Positions 1 through 8,358 of a stretch of DNA of 64,000 nucleotides are shown here, one piece after another. Origin of the DNA: Candidatus Latescibacterota bacterium (lineage in GTDB: Bacteria > Latescibacterota > UBA2968 > UBA8231); contig JAJEGS010000008.1 of NCBI GenBank assembly GCA_022819745.1, positions 62,001-126,000 of the forward strand, written 5' to 3'. The notes under the pieces are model-generated. The model was not told the origin of the DNA, searched no databases, and saw only the letters and a list, made by a program, of their open reading frames with translations. Numbering within the stretch: position 1 is the stretch's first letter; the number at the start of each line of letters is the position of its first letter. The position numbers and the translations under genes are program-made.

Positions 1-2229
1 ATAAGCCACAGGCCAAGCAATCACATTGGCCGCCACCACCAGCCAGCCGAATTCGCGCGACATCAACAGCAGCACGCTGCCGGTCGTAGCGCCCAATACC
101 TTGCGGATGCCAATTTCCTTGGTGCGCCGCACTGCCGCTAGGGCAACCAAGCCAAAAAGCCCCATGCAGGAGATCGCAATGGCAACGGCACTCATCCACC
201 CCATGACAAGGCCGACGCGCCGCTCCACCTCGTATCTCGCTGCAAAGGCTTCGTCGAGGAAGCGCACGCGCCATAATTCGTATTGCGGTAAAACCCGCTT
301 CCACAGCGTCTTTACCTCCTCGACCGCCGCGGGCAGATCGGCGCGGTCGAGCCGAAACAGGGTGTGAATGAACCGATCTTCCCCCAAGTTGGAGTTGGGC
401 ATACGCGTCGTCAGAAAAGCCGGCCCTATGGTATGGCGCATATCCGTAAAGTGAAAATCCTCGACTATGCCGATCACCGTCCGCGGCTCGCCATCATCTT
501 GGGAAAGCGTCAAGGTGCGGCCGATCAGATCTTCGGGGTCGAAGAAGCGTGCGGCGGACTCATTGAGCAAGATGCCGTGCGGCCGATTGGGATCGAAATC
601 CTGCCCGAAGAGGACCTCGATACCCATGATACTCAGGAAGTTTGGACTTACATGGAAGGGCTTGACGTGGAGCACGTCCTCACCCGACTGGATTGGTATG
701 GGACCCCAGCCGCCAAAGCCGGGTGCGGCCGAGGCACCCGTGACTCCTTGTATAAGTCCCGGTCGGGACTTGATCTCGTTGTCGAGATGCTCAATCTGCA
801 AAACATTGAGATCGCCTTTGTGGAGGACTAGCACGACCTGATCGCCGTCGAAACCCAAATCCTTAGTCCGCATAAAATCGAGCTGTCGCGCCATAGTGAT
901 CGTCACGACAACGAGAACGGCCGACAGCGCAAACTGCACGACAATCAGACCGCGACCGAGCCAACCGCGACCCGGCTGAGGCGTCTTCTGGGATAGTGCC
1001 CGGACGGGATGGAGCCGCGCAACCACTTGAGACGGATACAAGCCCGACAGTACGCCGACTACCAAGGCAAGAATTAAGGCACCTATCCCCGTTTCGACCG
1101 ACAGCCAGTCGATCTCTAGCTGCTGATGCACGACCGCGTTAAACGTCGGCAGCAGGACTTCGGCGAGGCCCATGCCAACGACGATGGCGATGAGGCTCAC
1201 CACGATTGCCTCGGCGAGGAACTGGTTGGAAAGCTGGTATCGGGTGGCACCGACCGCCTTGCGCACCCCCACTTCCAAGGTCCGCGTCATGGCACGGCTC
1301 ATGGCGAGATTGACGAAGTTGATCGCGGCGATCAGCAGCACGAGGACAGCCAGTCCCGCCAGCAGATAGATATGCTCGACCGTGCCATAACCAAAGGCGG
1401 CGGGTCCTATTATCCTAGGTCCTAAGTGAGCGCCCGCAAAAGGTTGCAACTTCAATCGGTCCCGCGAGATCAGAGGCTCCAGCCGCGTTTCCACTTCAGC
1501 AGGCGCTACGCCCTCTTCGAGTTCAACAAAAAGTCCGCCGAGGCCCTTGAAGTCCAGCGCCTCGGCCGTTACCGCAGGCACGAGTACGTCTAGACTCAGA
1601 ATAGAAGACCCCGGCAGGGGTGCCAGCACCCCCGCAATGGTGCGCTCCACCTCGATGGGCGTTTCCTTCGGTGGCGATGTCGAGTAGTCCCGCTCGACGG
1701 CGTGCAACCGGATGTGCTGGCCCAGCATGGCGTGGGCTGGCACATCGGCACCGAAATACTTCTGCGCCGTCTCATGGGCGAGAACAACGCTCTGAGGATC
1801 GTCGAGAGCCGTCGTCGCATCGCCCGCCGCCAGCGGCAAGGTGAACATAGTGAGGAAAGCCGGCTCCACAGCGAGGAAGGACTCGTCAAAGGTCGCATTG
1901 CCGTACGAGATTTTGCCGTATCCCGCCATCATGGAAACCGATTCGCGGATGCCGGGGACTTTAGTGCCCACTTCCTCGCGCAGACTGTAACCTCTCATCG
2001 TGGAACGGTTGAAGGAGGAACTGGGGTCGGGCTCTAGAAGGTCAAGATAGATGGCGAATATCCGATCCCCTTTTTCGTGCCAAGTGTCAAAGGAAGTCTC
2101 GTGGCGCACGAACAGCAGACACAGGACCACCACGGCAAAGGCCGCAGACAGGCCGACGATATTGATCAGCGAGATCGTCTTATTGCGCCCCAACACGCGC
2201 AGGGCAATGATCAGGTTGCTCTTCCACAT
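1..2229 (-). CDS. FtsX/MacB-type ABC transporter permease, group A copy 1 (partial at left edge)
   Basis: Inner-membrane permease subunit of a MacB-like ABC exporter with no ATPase domain of its own. I translated the minus strand from ATG 2229 to the window edge and found one uninterrupted frame of 743 codons. By comparison with its tandem neighbour, about 60 C-terminal residues lie outside the window. It begins MWKSNLIIALRVLGRN, has TM1 near residues 20-40, a periplasmic MacB-type domain, and a TM block carrying the FtsX signature EVGVRKAVGATRYQ near residue 320. A second periplasmic domain follows, then RRTKEIGIRKVLGA near residue 705. It is a clear duplicate of the permease at 2380-4794; the extracytoplasmic domains differ more than the membrane ends. 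Substrate is unknown. Confidence 0.9.
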   Translation of the reverse strand, partial: MWKSNLIIALRVLGRNKTISLINIVGLSAAFAVVVLCLLFVRHETSFDTWHEKGDRIFAIYLDLLEPDPSSSFNRSTMRGYSLREEVGTKVPGIRESVSMMAGYGKISYGNATFDESFLAVEPAFLTMFTLPLAAGDATTALDDPQSVVLAHETAQKYFGADVPAHAMLGQHIRLHAVERDYSTSPPKETPIEVERTIAGVLAPLPGSSILSLDVLVPAVTAEALDFKGLGGLFVELEEGVAPAEVETRLEPLISRDRLKLQPFAGAHLGPRIIGPAAFGYGTVEHIYLLAGLAVLVLLIAAINFVNLAMSRAMTRTLEVGVRKAVGATRYQLSNQFLAEAIVVSLIAIVVGMGLAEVLLPTFNAVVHQQLEIDWLSVETGIGALILALVVGVLSGLYPSQVVARLHPVRALSQKTPQPGRGWLGRGLIVVQFALSAVLVVVTITMARQLDFMRTKDLGFDGDQVVLVLHKGDLNVLQIEHLDNEIKSRPGLIQGVTGASAAPGFGGWGPIPIQSGEDVLHVKPFHVSPNFLSIMGIEVLFGQDFDPNRPHGILLNESAARFFDPEDLIGRTLTLSQDDGEPRTVIGIVEDFHFTDMRHTIGPAFLTTRMPNSNLGEDRFIHTLFRLDRADLPAAVEEVKTLWKRVLPQYELWRVRFLDEAFAARYEVERRVGLVMGWMSAVAIAISCMGLFGLVALAAVRRTKEIGIRKVLGATTGSVLLLMSREFGWLVVAANVIAWPVAY

Positions 2230-2284
2230 AGGGTGATTTCTCGCATTCTTGTTTAGAGTTTGAGGACAGTTAGCATATCGCAGT

Positions 2285-2374
2285 GTGCGTTAGTTCTCGA
2301 ACATGACTACTCGTAGCGCAGAATTTCCACCGGATCAATCCGACGCATGATACGCGACACTCACCCCAGCGGCG
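2285..2374 (-). pseudogene. decayed 3' end of a further permease gene (group B-like)
   Basis: The minus strand reads RIDPVEILRYE and a stop (stop codon at 2307-2309). This matches the RIDPVEALRYE end of the permease at 5957-8332. Just upstream, in a different frame, are codons for SVAYHA, which precede that motif in the intact gene; a small deletion between the two puts them out of frame. The matching DNA continues about 20 bp past the stop (acatgactactcgta is shared). Only about 90 bp remain, wedged between the start of one group A gene and the stop of the other, so this looks like a fossil of an eleventh permease. Confidence 0.7.
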
Positions 2375-2379
2375 TGCAT

Positions 2380-4794
2380 TTACTCGTATCTCAACGCATC
2401 CGCCGGATTGGTCCGCGCCGCCAACCACGTCTGGCTGCTGACGGTGGCCAGCGCAACGGCTAGAACGCCCACGCCCGCCAGCACAAACCAACCCAAGCCC
2501 ATGTCAATGCGGTAGGCATAGAACGCGAGCCAGCGGTTCAACACGAAATAGGCCACAGGCCAAGCAATCGCATTGGCCGCCACCACCAGCCAGCCGAATT
2601 CGCGCGACATCAACAGCAGCACGCTGCTAGTCGTAGCTCCAAGCACCTTGCGGATGCCAATTTCCTTGGTGCGCCGCACTGTCGCTAAGGCGACCAAGCC
2701 AAAGAGTCCCATACAGGAGATCGCAATAGCAACGACACTCATCCATCCCATGACCACGCCGACGCGCCGCTCGGTCTCGTATCTCGCTGCAAAAGCCTCG
2801 TCGAGGAAGCGCACGCTGTGTAATTCGTGTTCCGGCAAAACCCGCTTCCACAACGTCTCCACCTCCTCGATAGCATTGGGCAGATCGGTATGATCGAATC
2901 GGAACAGGGGGGCCATGAACCCGCTGCTGCCCAGCCACCCTCGCGGGCTCGTCGTCAGGAAGGCCGGCCCTATGGTATGATGCATGGTATCGAAGTGGAA
3001 ATCCTCGACAATGCCGATCACTGGTACTGGCTCGTCACCGAAATCATCAATGGTCACAGTGCGTCCGATTGGGTCTTCAAATCCCAAGAGGCGCACCGCG
3101 GTCTCGTTGAGGAAAATACCGCGCGGCAAACCAGAGTCGTCGTTCTGGCCGGAGAGGACTTCGATCCCCATGATGCGCAGAAAATCTGGACTTATGTGGA
3201 AGAACTTGGCGCGCAACGAGTTCTCACCGAACTGGAGCGTTATGGGGGGAAAGCCGCCGCCAAGGCCGGGTACTGGCCAGGCTCCAGCGACTCCCTTGAT
3301 CAGTCCCGGCCGGGAATTGATCTCACTGGCGAGGCGCTCAATCTGCAAAGCGTTGGGATTGCCATCGATGATCACCTGAACGACCTGATCGCTGTCGAAG
3401 CCCAGATCCTTGGTGCGCATGAAGTCGCGTTGTCGCTCCATGGTGATGGTCACAACGATCAGTAAGGTTGACAGGGCAAACTGCAGAATGATCAGACCGC
3501 GCCCGATGCGGCCGCGGCCGACCTCGGGCGCTTTTCTGCTCAGAGCCCGGACCGGGTGAAGCCGCGCAATGATCTGGGCCGGGTACAGGCCCGAGAGTAC
3601 GCCGACCACCAAGGCCAAGGTCAGGACACCTATCCCCGTCTCGACCGACAGCCATTCGAGCTCGAGTTGTCGATGCACGACTTGGTTAAAGGCCGGAAGC
3701 AACATTTCGGCCAAGGCCATGCCCCCGGCAACGGCGATTAGGCTGACGATAATGGCCTCGGCGAGGAACTGGTTGGAGAGCTGGTGGCGAGTAGCGCCGA
3801 TTGCTTTGCGCAGGCCGACTTCGAGCGTCCGCGTCATGGCGCGGCTCATAGCGAGGTTGACGAAATTGATCGCGGCGATCAGCAGCACGACCGCGGCCAG
3901 CCCGGCCAACAGATAGCAGTGCTCGATCGTGCCATGGCTGATGCGGACGGGTGTCAACATGATGTTGGGTCCGAAGTGAGCCTCCTTGAAAGGTTGCAGC
4001 CTGATTCGACCCTCTTCGCCAATGTCTTCTACCGCCAGCGACGCCAGTCGCGCTTCCATCTCGACCGGATCTACGCCCTCTTCGAGCTCGATAAAAAGCC
4101 CGTCTCTGCTGAGAAATCGCCCTTTATCGACAGCTTTAGCAGGCATGATTACACCCGTCCGTGCACCTGCGTCCAGTATTGAAGGCCCCGGCAGCGGAGC
4201 CAACACACCCGCGATGGTGCGCTCCTCCTCGATGGGCGTCTCCATCGCATGGTCATAGTCCGCAAGTTGTAGCCGGATGCGCTTGTCCAGCATGGCGTGG
4301 ACTGGCATATCGGCACCGAAGTACTTCTGCGCCGTCTCATGGGCGAGAACGACACTCTGGGGATCGTCGAGGGCCGTCGCCGCATCGCCCGCAGCCAGCG
4401 GCAAGGTGAACATGGTGAGGAAGGCCGGCTCAACAGCGAGGAAGGACTCCCCAAAGGTCGCATCGCCGTACGAGACCTTGCCGTCTCCCGCCCGCATGCG
4501 GACCGATTCGCTGATACCGGCGACTGTAGTGGGTACCGCCTCGTACAACACGGGAGGCAGCCTTGCGTGCACATTTAAAGGGTAGCCGGGCACGGGCACT
4601 AGGGCTTCGAAATACAGCATGAAGATCCGATCCCCTTTTTCGTGCCAAGCGTCAAAGGAGGTCTCGTGGCGCACAAACAGCAGACACAGGACCGCCACGG
4701 CAAAGGCCGCAGACAGGCCGACGACGTTGATCAGCGAGATCGTCTTGTTGCGCCCCAATACGCGCAGGGCAATGATCAGGTTGCTCTTCCACAT
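2380..4794 (-). CDS. FtsX/MacB-type ABC transporter permease, group A copy 2
   Basis: Full-length 804-residue permease with the duplicated layout of this family: N-terminal TM segment (about 20-40), periplasmic MacB_PCD domain, three TM segments with EVGLRKAIGATRHQL near residue 325, a linker TM, a second periplasmic domain, and three C-terminal TMs with RRTKEIGIRKVLGA near residue 710. No Walker motifs are present, so it must use an ATPase encoded elsewhere in the locus. It shares the MWKSNLIIALRVLGRNKT start with its downstream neighbour. The gap of about 220 bp upstream and the opposite-strand gene beyond it mean it may not lie on the same transcript as the main permease array. Confidence 0.93.
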   Translation of the reverse strand: MWKSNLIIALRVLGRNKTISLINVVGLSAAFAVAVLCLLFVRHETSFDAWHEKGDRIFMLYFEALVPVPGYPLNVHARLPPVLYEAVPTTVAGISESVRMRAGDGKVSYGDATFGESFLAVEPAFLTMFTLPLAAGDAATALDDPQSVVLAHETAQKYFGADMPVHAMLDKRIRLQLADYDHAMETPIEEERTIAGVLAPLPGPSILDAGARTGVIMPAKAVDKGRFLSRDGLFIELEEGVDPVEMEARLASLAVEDIGEEGRIRLQPFKEAHFGPNIMLTPVRISHGTIEHCYLLAGLAAVVLLIAAINFVNLAMSRAMTRTLEVGLRKAIGATRHQLSNQFLAEAIIVSLIAVAGGMALAEMLLPAFNQVVHRQLELEWLSVETGIGVLTLALVVGVLSGLYPAQIIARLHPVRALSRKAPEVGRGRIGRGLIILQFALSTLLIVVTITMERQRDFMRTKDLGFDSDQVVQVIIDGNPNALQIERLASEINSRPGLIKGVAGAWPVPGLGGGFPPITLQFGENSLRAKFFHISPDFLRIMGIEVLSGQNDDSGLPRGIFLNETAVRLLGFEDPIGRTVTIDDFGDEPVPVIGIVEDFHFDTMHHTIGPAFLTTSPRGWLGSSGFMAPLFRFDHTDLPNAIEEVETLWKRVLPEHELHSVRFLDEAFAARYETERRVGVVMGWMSVVAIAISCMGLFGLVALATVRRTKEIGIRKVLGATTSSVLLLMSREFGWLVVAANAIAWPVAYFVLNRWLAFYAYRIDMGLGWFVLAGVGVLAVALATVSSQTWLAARTNPADALRYE

Positions 4795-4935
4795 AAGTGA
4801 TTCCCCTTTTCGTTGAGTGTTCAGGACTGTTGGTAACTGACGTTACGCCGCTTTTGCCCCCAACTTCCCATCCTTGTATCCTTTCCGCTACACTCCAGCA
4901 CCTCCTATCCCCTCCACCCCTCTGAACCGCCGCCT

Positions 4936-4951
4936 TGGCACGAATTTTGCA
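4936..4951 (+). promoter_or_regulatory. sigma-54 promoter (-24/-12), consensus match
   Basis: The sequence TGGCACGAATTTTGCA fits the sigma-54 consensus TGGCACG-N4-TTGCA at every defined position, with the GG (4937-4938) and GC (4949-4950) dinucleotides exactly 12 bp apart. It points to the plus strand, and transcription should begin near 4962, about 55 bp before the ATG of the Rpn-family gene. I saw no copy of the 14-bp enhancer-like repeat from the 29.7 kb region upstream of it, so its activator is unknown. Confidence 0.7.
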
Positions 4952-5016
4952 ATAATCAACCCAACCACTCCCAGTTCGGACGACTTAGCAAACTCTAATT
5001 CCTAACTCCCATTCCC

Positions 5017-5907
5017 ATGGCCGAAATCGACATCGTTTCCAAGCACCTGCTCCAAACCTACCCGGCCGACTTTGCCCGCTTCGCCCTCCAACAAGACGAC
5101 ATCGAAGACGTCGAAGTGCTGGACACTGAGCAACCCACGGTCCGTCGCACCGACAGCCTCCTCCGCGTGCGCATCGGCGGCGAGGACGCCTTAGTCCACC
5201 ATGAAATTCAAACCACCGACCACCCGGCCATGCCGCTGCGCATGGCCGGCTACATCGGCCGCATGATCGAGCATTACGGCCTGCCGGTGTACGCTCATGT
5301 CCTCTACCTGCGCCCCACTGCCGGACGACGCGATCCGGGCTACTACATGCAAGAGCATCCCGACTATCCGGTCGTGATCCGCTACAAAGTGATCCGCCTA
5401 AACCAGCTCCCCGGGCAGGCCGTGCTCGACCGTGCGTTTGTAGGCTTACTGCCGTTTGCACCATTGATGCAGCCGCCAGCCGACCAGACCGAGGCGGCGT
5501 GGTTAGAGCAGTGTGTCGCCCGGGCGGCCGCCCTGCCGCTGGATCGGCCCGACAAAGCCGACTTTCTCGCGGGGCTGGCGATCTTGAGCGGGTTGGTGTA
5601 TAATCCGCAGACAATCATGGCCACTGTTTCCAAGGAGCATCTCATGGACCTCATCCGCGAATCCTCGTTTGCCCAGTACCTCGCCGAAAACGCCCGTGAG
5701 GAGGGCATTAAGCAAGGAGGCCGAGAACGCGCCATTGAAGATTTGCTCGACGTGCTGGAGATCCGTTTTGCGCTGGCCGCGTCGGATCCGTTGGCCGACC
5801 GCATTGGAGCCATCGACGATGTGCAGCGCCTCAAGCAGTTGCATCGGGCGGCCATACAGGTGCCCAGCCTCGAAGCTTTTAGGCACCTGTTAAACGCCGA
5901 CGAGTAG
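5017..5907 (+). CDS. Rpn/YhgA-like PD-(D/E)XK nuclease-family protein
   Basis: A 296-residue protein resembling the Rpn (recombination-promoting nuclease, PDDEXK_2 transposase-like) family. The nuclease core is visible as TDSLLRV with D46, followed by ALVHHEIQTT with E63-x-Q65, the usual acidic/ExQ arrangement. The C-terminus after residue 220 is charged and helical, rich in E, R and K, and resembles the DUF4351-type tail of these proteins. It is the only plus-strand gene inside the permease array and so may have been inserted, splitting the array. No obvious Shine-Dalgarno sequence precedes ATG 5017. A consensus sigma-54 promoter lies about 65-80 bp upstream. Family members are linked to DNA cleavage and recombination; activity here is inferred. 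Confidence 0.8.
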   Translation: MAEIDIVSKHLLQTYPADFARFALQQDDIEDVEVLDTEQPTVRRTDSLLRVRIGGEDALVHHEIQTTDHPAMPLRMAGYIGRMIEHYGLPVYAHVLYLRPTAGRRDPGYYMQEHPDYPVVIRYKVIRLNQLPGQAVLDRAFVGLLPFAPLMQPPADQTEAAWLEQCVARAAALPLDRPDKADFLAGLAILSGLVYNPQTIMATVSKEHLMDLIRESSFAQYLAENAREEGIKQGGRERAIEDLLDVLEIRFALAASDPLADRIGAIDDVQRLKQLHRAAIQVPSLEAFRHLLNADE

Positions 5908-5956
5908 GGGCACTGCGTAGCGTCAACTCGTAGTATGCGCTCGTTCTTCCACATGA

Positions 5957-8332
5957 CTACTCGTATCTCAACGCTTCCACCGGATCGATCCGACTCGTCC
6001 TAATGGCGTGGTACGCGACGCTCACCCAAGCGGCGACCAACGCGGCTGCAACCGCCGCGACGAACGGACCGGCACCCACCTCAGCGCGCTCACTGAACTG
6101 CTCCATCCACCCAGCCATGCCAAAGTAAGCGATCGGGCAGGCGAGCAAGCTGGCCACCAGCACCAAGCGCGTAAGCTCTCCGGCGAGGAGGCGGCCGATC
6201 TCTACCCCACTAGCACCCAATGCCTTGCGCACGCCGAACTCCATGCGCCGACGCTGCGCGGCAAAGGAGGCGAGACCGAACATCCCCACGCAGGCGACGA
6301 GCAGAGCCAGCCCGCCGAAGCCGGCGAACATCGTCCCCAGCCTTTCATCCCTGCGGTACATAGCGGCAAAGCGGTCGTCGAGCAGGGAATACTCAAAGGG
6401 ATGGACGGGATCTAACTCTGCCATCACCGTCTCGACTTGTTGCACGACGTGCTGTAGGGAATGAGCGCGGAAGCGAATGAGCAGGTAGTTGTGCCACGGC
6501 CATAGCTGCATGACGACCGGCTGGATGCCGCGCCGCAGAGAGCCTGAGTGAAAGTCCTCAACCACGCCGACGACCGTGCCTTCAGGTGAGACGCCCGTGC
6601 CCCCGGCTTGCCCAATCGCCAAAGTCCGGCCAACGGCAGCATCCGCAGACTCCCATCCCAGCGCTTGCACCGCCGCCTGAGAGAGGACGAAGTACCCGTT
6701 GCGCGGCTCCATGTTCTCAGTAAACCCCTCTCCTGCCGCTAGGGTCATGCCGAGCGTTTCCGTCGCGCCAGCATCGACCCACAGCAAATCGACGCTCACA
6801 GGATCTGCCTCCGCACGACGCGGCTGGACGCTGCTTCTGCCCACCGGCCCTGCCGGGAACAAAGCGGCCGCGCTCACCGAGGAGATCTCCGGTAGCTGGC
6901 CCAACCGCGTCTTCACCGCCTGCGGGTCGCTCCGCATCGGCTGGCTGCGAATCGGCACCACCAAGACCTGCTCAGTCTCGATACCAAGTTCCGCGTTCTC
7001 TATAAAAGCCAATTGCTGCTGAGCGATCGCCGTTGCACAGAGCAGCCCTACGGAGACGACAAACTGCGCCGTCACCATGCCTAGGCGACCCCTTCTGCTG
7101 CCAACGGCCCCACTACCTTCCAAGGCCCTCACCGGAGCGATCCGGGCGAGGCAAAAGGCGGGGTAGCCGCCCGACAGGACCACCGCCAAGAGAAAAATCG
7201 ACGCCATCAAGGCCAGCACCTGCGGATCGGAGTACGCCAAGGCAATCTCCATCCCACCGAAACGCGTCACGTGTGGAGCCAAGGTGTCCGCCAAGACCAC
7301 GGCGATAGCAAAGGCCAAGGAGGTCACCACGGCCGACTCGATCAGGAACTGCCGCGCCAGTTGGCTGCGACCCGCTCCCATCGACAGCCGCAGCCCAATC
7401 TCGCGCACTCGCTGTGCGGCCAAGGCGGTCCCCAGATTGGCATAGTTGAGGCAGGCGACGAGCAGGACCAAGCACGCGACTGTCGCCAAGATGATCACCT
7501 CGCGGATGTCTCCACCCCCTGAGATGCCCAAATCCTCCTGCGAATAGAGATGAATCCGATGGAGCGCCTGTAACTTCCACTGGCTGCGATCATCAGCACC
7601 GAAGTGTTCTTGCCGCAGTTGGTCGAGCAGACCGCTCAACGCATCCTTCTCAACGCCGGGACGCAGCAGCAGATACGTGCGGTACATGCGGCGTCGCCAG
7701 TCGCTTACCGCGCTAGGCCCCAGCCAGCGTTCCACCGTGGCAAAGGAGGCGAGAAACTCGATCCGCAGGTGCGATTGCTCGGGCAGGTCGCGCAGAATCC
7801 CGGTCACCTTCAGGTCGAGGTGATCCTTGAAGCGGATGACTTGCCCCATGGGATCGGCGTCGCCGAACAGCTTGCGCGCCGCAGACTCAGAGAGGAGGAC
7901 GGTAAAAGGCTGGGCAAGCGCCGTGGCGGCGTCGCCAGCAACCAAGGGCAGGGTAAAAACCTTCAGAATCTCCGGGTCGGCGAAGAGAAAGGCATCCTCG
8001 TAGAAACGCTTCTCCCCGTGGCTGACGAGCGGCACTGGGTTGTCCACGTTCAGCATGCGCACTACAGCTTCCACCTCGGTCGTCTCGCGCTGAAGGCTAG
8101 TGCCGAGGACGGCAGGCGTCGTCAAGCGGGCAGCTTTTTCGCCTTGGGTGACGACTCGGTAGATGCGCTCGCCGTGCTCGTGGAAGCGATCGGTCTCCAG
8201 TTGGCCGAGAACCCAGATGGCCATGAGCATACAGCCCGCGAGCCCAACCGCTAGGCCGCCGACGTTGGTCAGTGCGTAGAGTCGATGGCGGGTCAGATGG
8301 CGAGCGGCGATGTGCAGGTAGCTCTTGAACAT
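5957..8332 (-). CDS. FtsX/MacB-type ABC transporter permease, group B
   Basis: A 791-residue permease with the same two-module FtsX layout as its neighbours but the only intact member of its sequence group, starting MFKSYLHIAARHLTRHRL. The first FtsX signature is altered (EIGLRLSMGAGRSQ near residue 316, with Leu where Lys is usual in this locus); the second reads RRRMEFGVRKALGAS near residue 700. ATG 8332 is preceded by an AGGAG ribosome site. Its stop lies 49 bp from the stop of the convergent Rpn-family gene. A decayed copy of its 3' end survives at 2285-2374. It is probably the last gene of the main co-directional array. Substrate is unknown. Confidence 0.92.
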   Translation of the reverse strand: MFKSYLHIAARHLTRHRLYALTNVGGLAVGLAGCMLMAIWVLGQLETDRFHEHGERIYRVVTQGEKAARLTTPAVLGTSLQRETTEVEAVVRMLNVDNPVPLVSHGEKRFYEDAFLFADPEILKVFTLPLVAGDAATALAQPFTVLLSESAARKLFGDADPMGQVIRFKDHLDLKVTGILRDLPEQSHLRIEFLASFATVERWLGPSAVSDWRRRMYRTYLLLRPGVEKDALSGLLDQLRQEHFGADDRSQWKLQALHRIHLYSQEDLGISGGGDIREVIILATVACLVLLVACLNYANLGTALAAQRVREIGLRLSMGAGRSQLARQFLIESAVVTSLAFAIAVVLADTLAPHVTRFGGMEIALAYSDPQVLALMASIFLLAVVLSGGYPAFCLARIAPVRALEGSGAVGSRRGRLGMVTAQFVVSVGLLCATAIAQQQLAFIENAELGIETEQVLVVPIRSQPMRSDPQAVKTRLGQLPEISSVSAAALFPAGPVGRSSVQPRRAEADPVSVDLLWVDAGATETLGMTLAAGEGFTENMEPRNGYFVLSQAAVQALGWESADAAVGRTLAIGQAGGTGVSPEGTVVGVVEDFHSGSLRRGIQPVVMQLWPWHNYLLIRFRAHSLQHVVQQVETVMAELDPVHPFEYSLLDDRFAAMYRRDERLGTMFAGFGGLALLVACVGMFGLASFAAQRRRMEFGVRKALGASGVEIGRLLAGELTRLVLVASLLACPIAYFGMAGWMEQFSERAEVGAGPFVAAVAAALVAAWVSVAYHAIRTSRIDPVEALRYE

Positions 8333-8358
8333 GATCTACTCCTAGTAAGGACATTCAC

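Noticed and set aside
26..367. plus-strand frame encoding MAATTSQPNSRDINSS, seen again at 2573
   Set aside because: Its recurrence looked like a repeated small gene, but it is only the antisense of the conserved C-terminal FtsX module in two duplicated permeases.
7604..8254. 216-codon plus-strand open frame opposite the group B permease
   Set aside because: Antisense to the conserved first periplasmic domain, with no ribosome site or family similarity.
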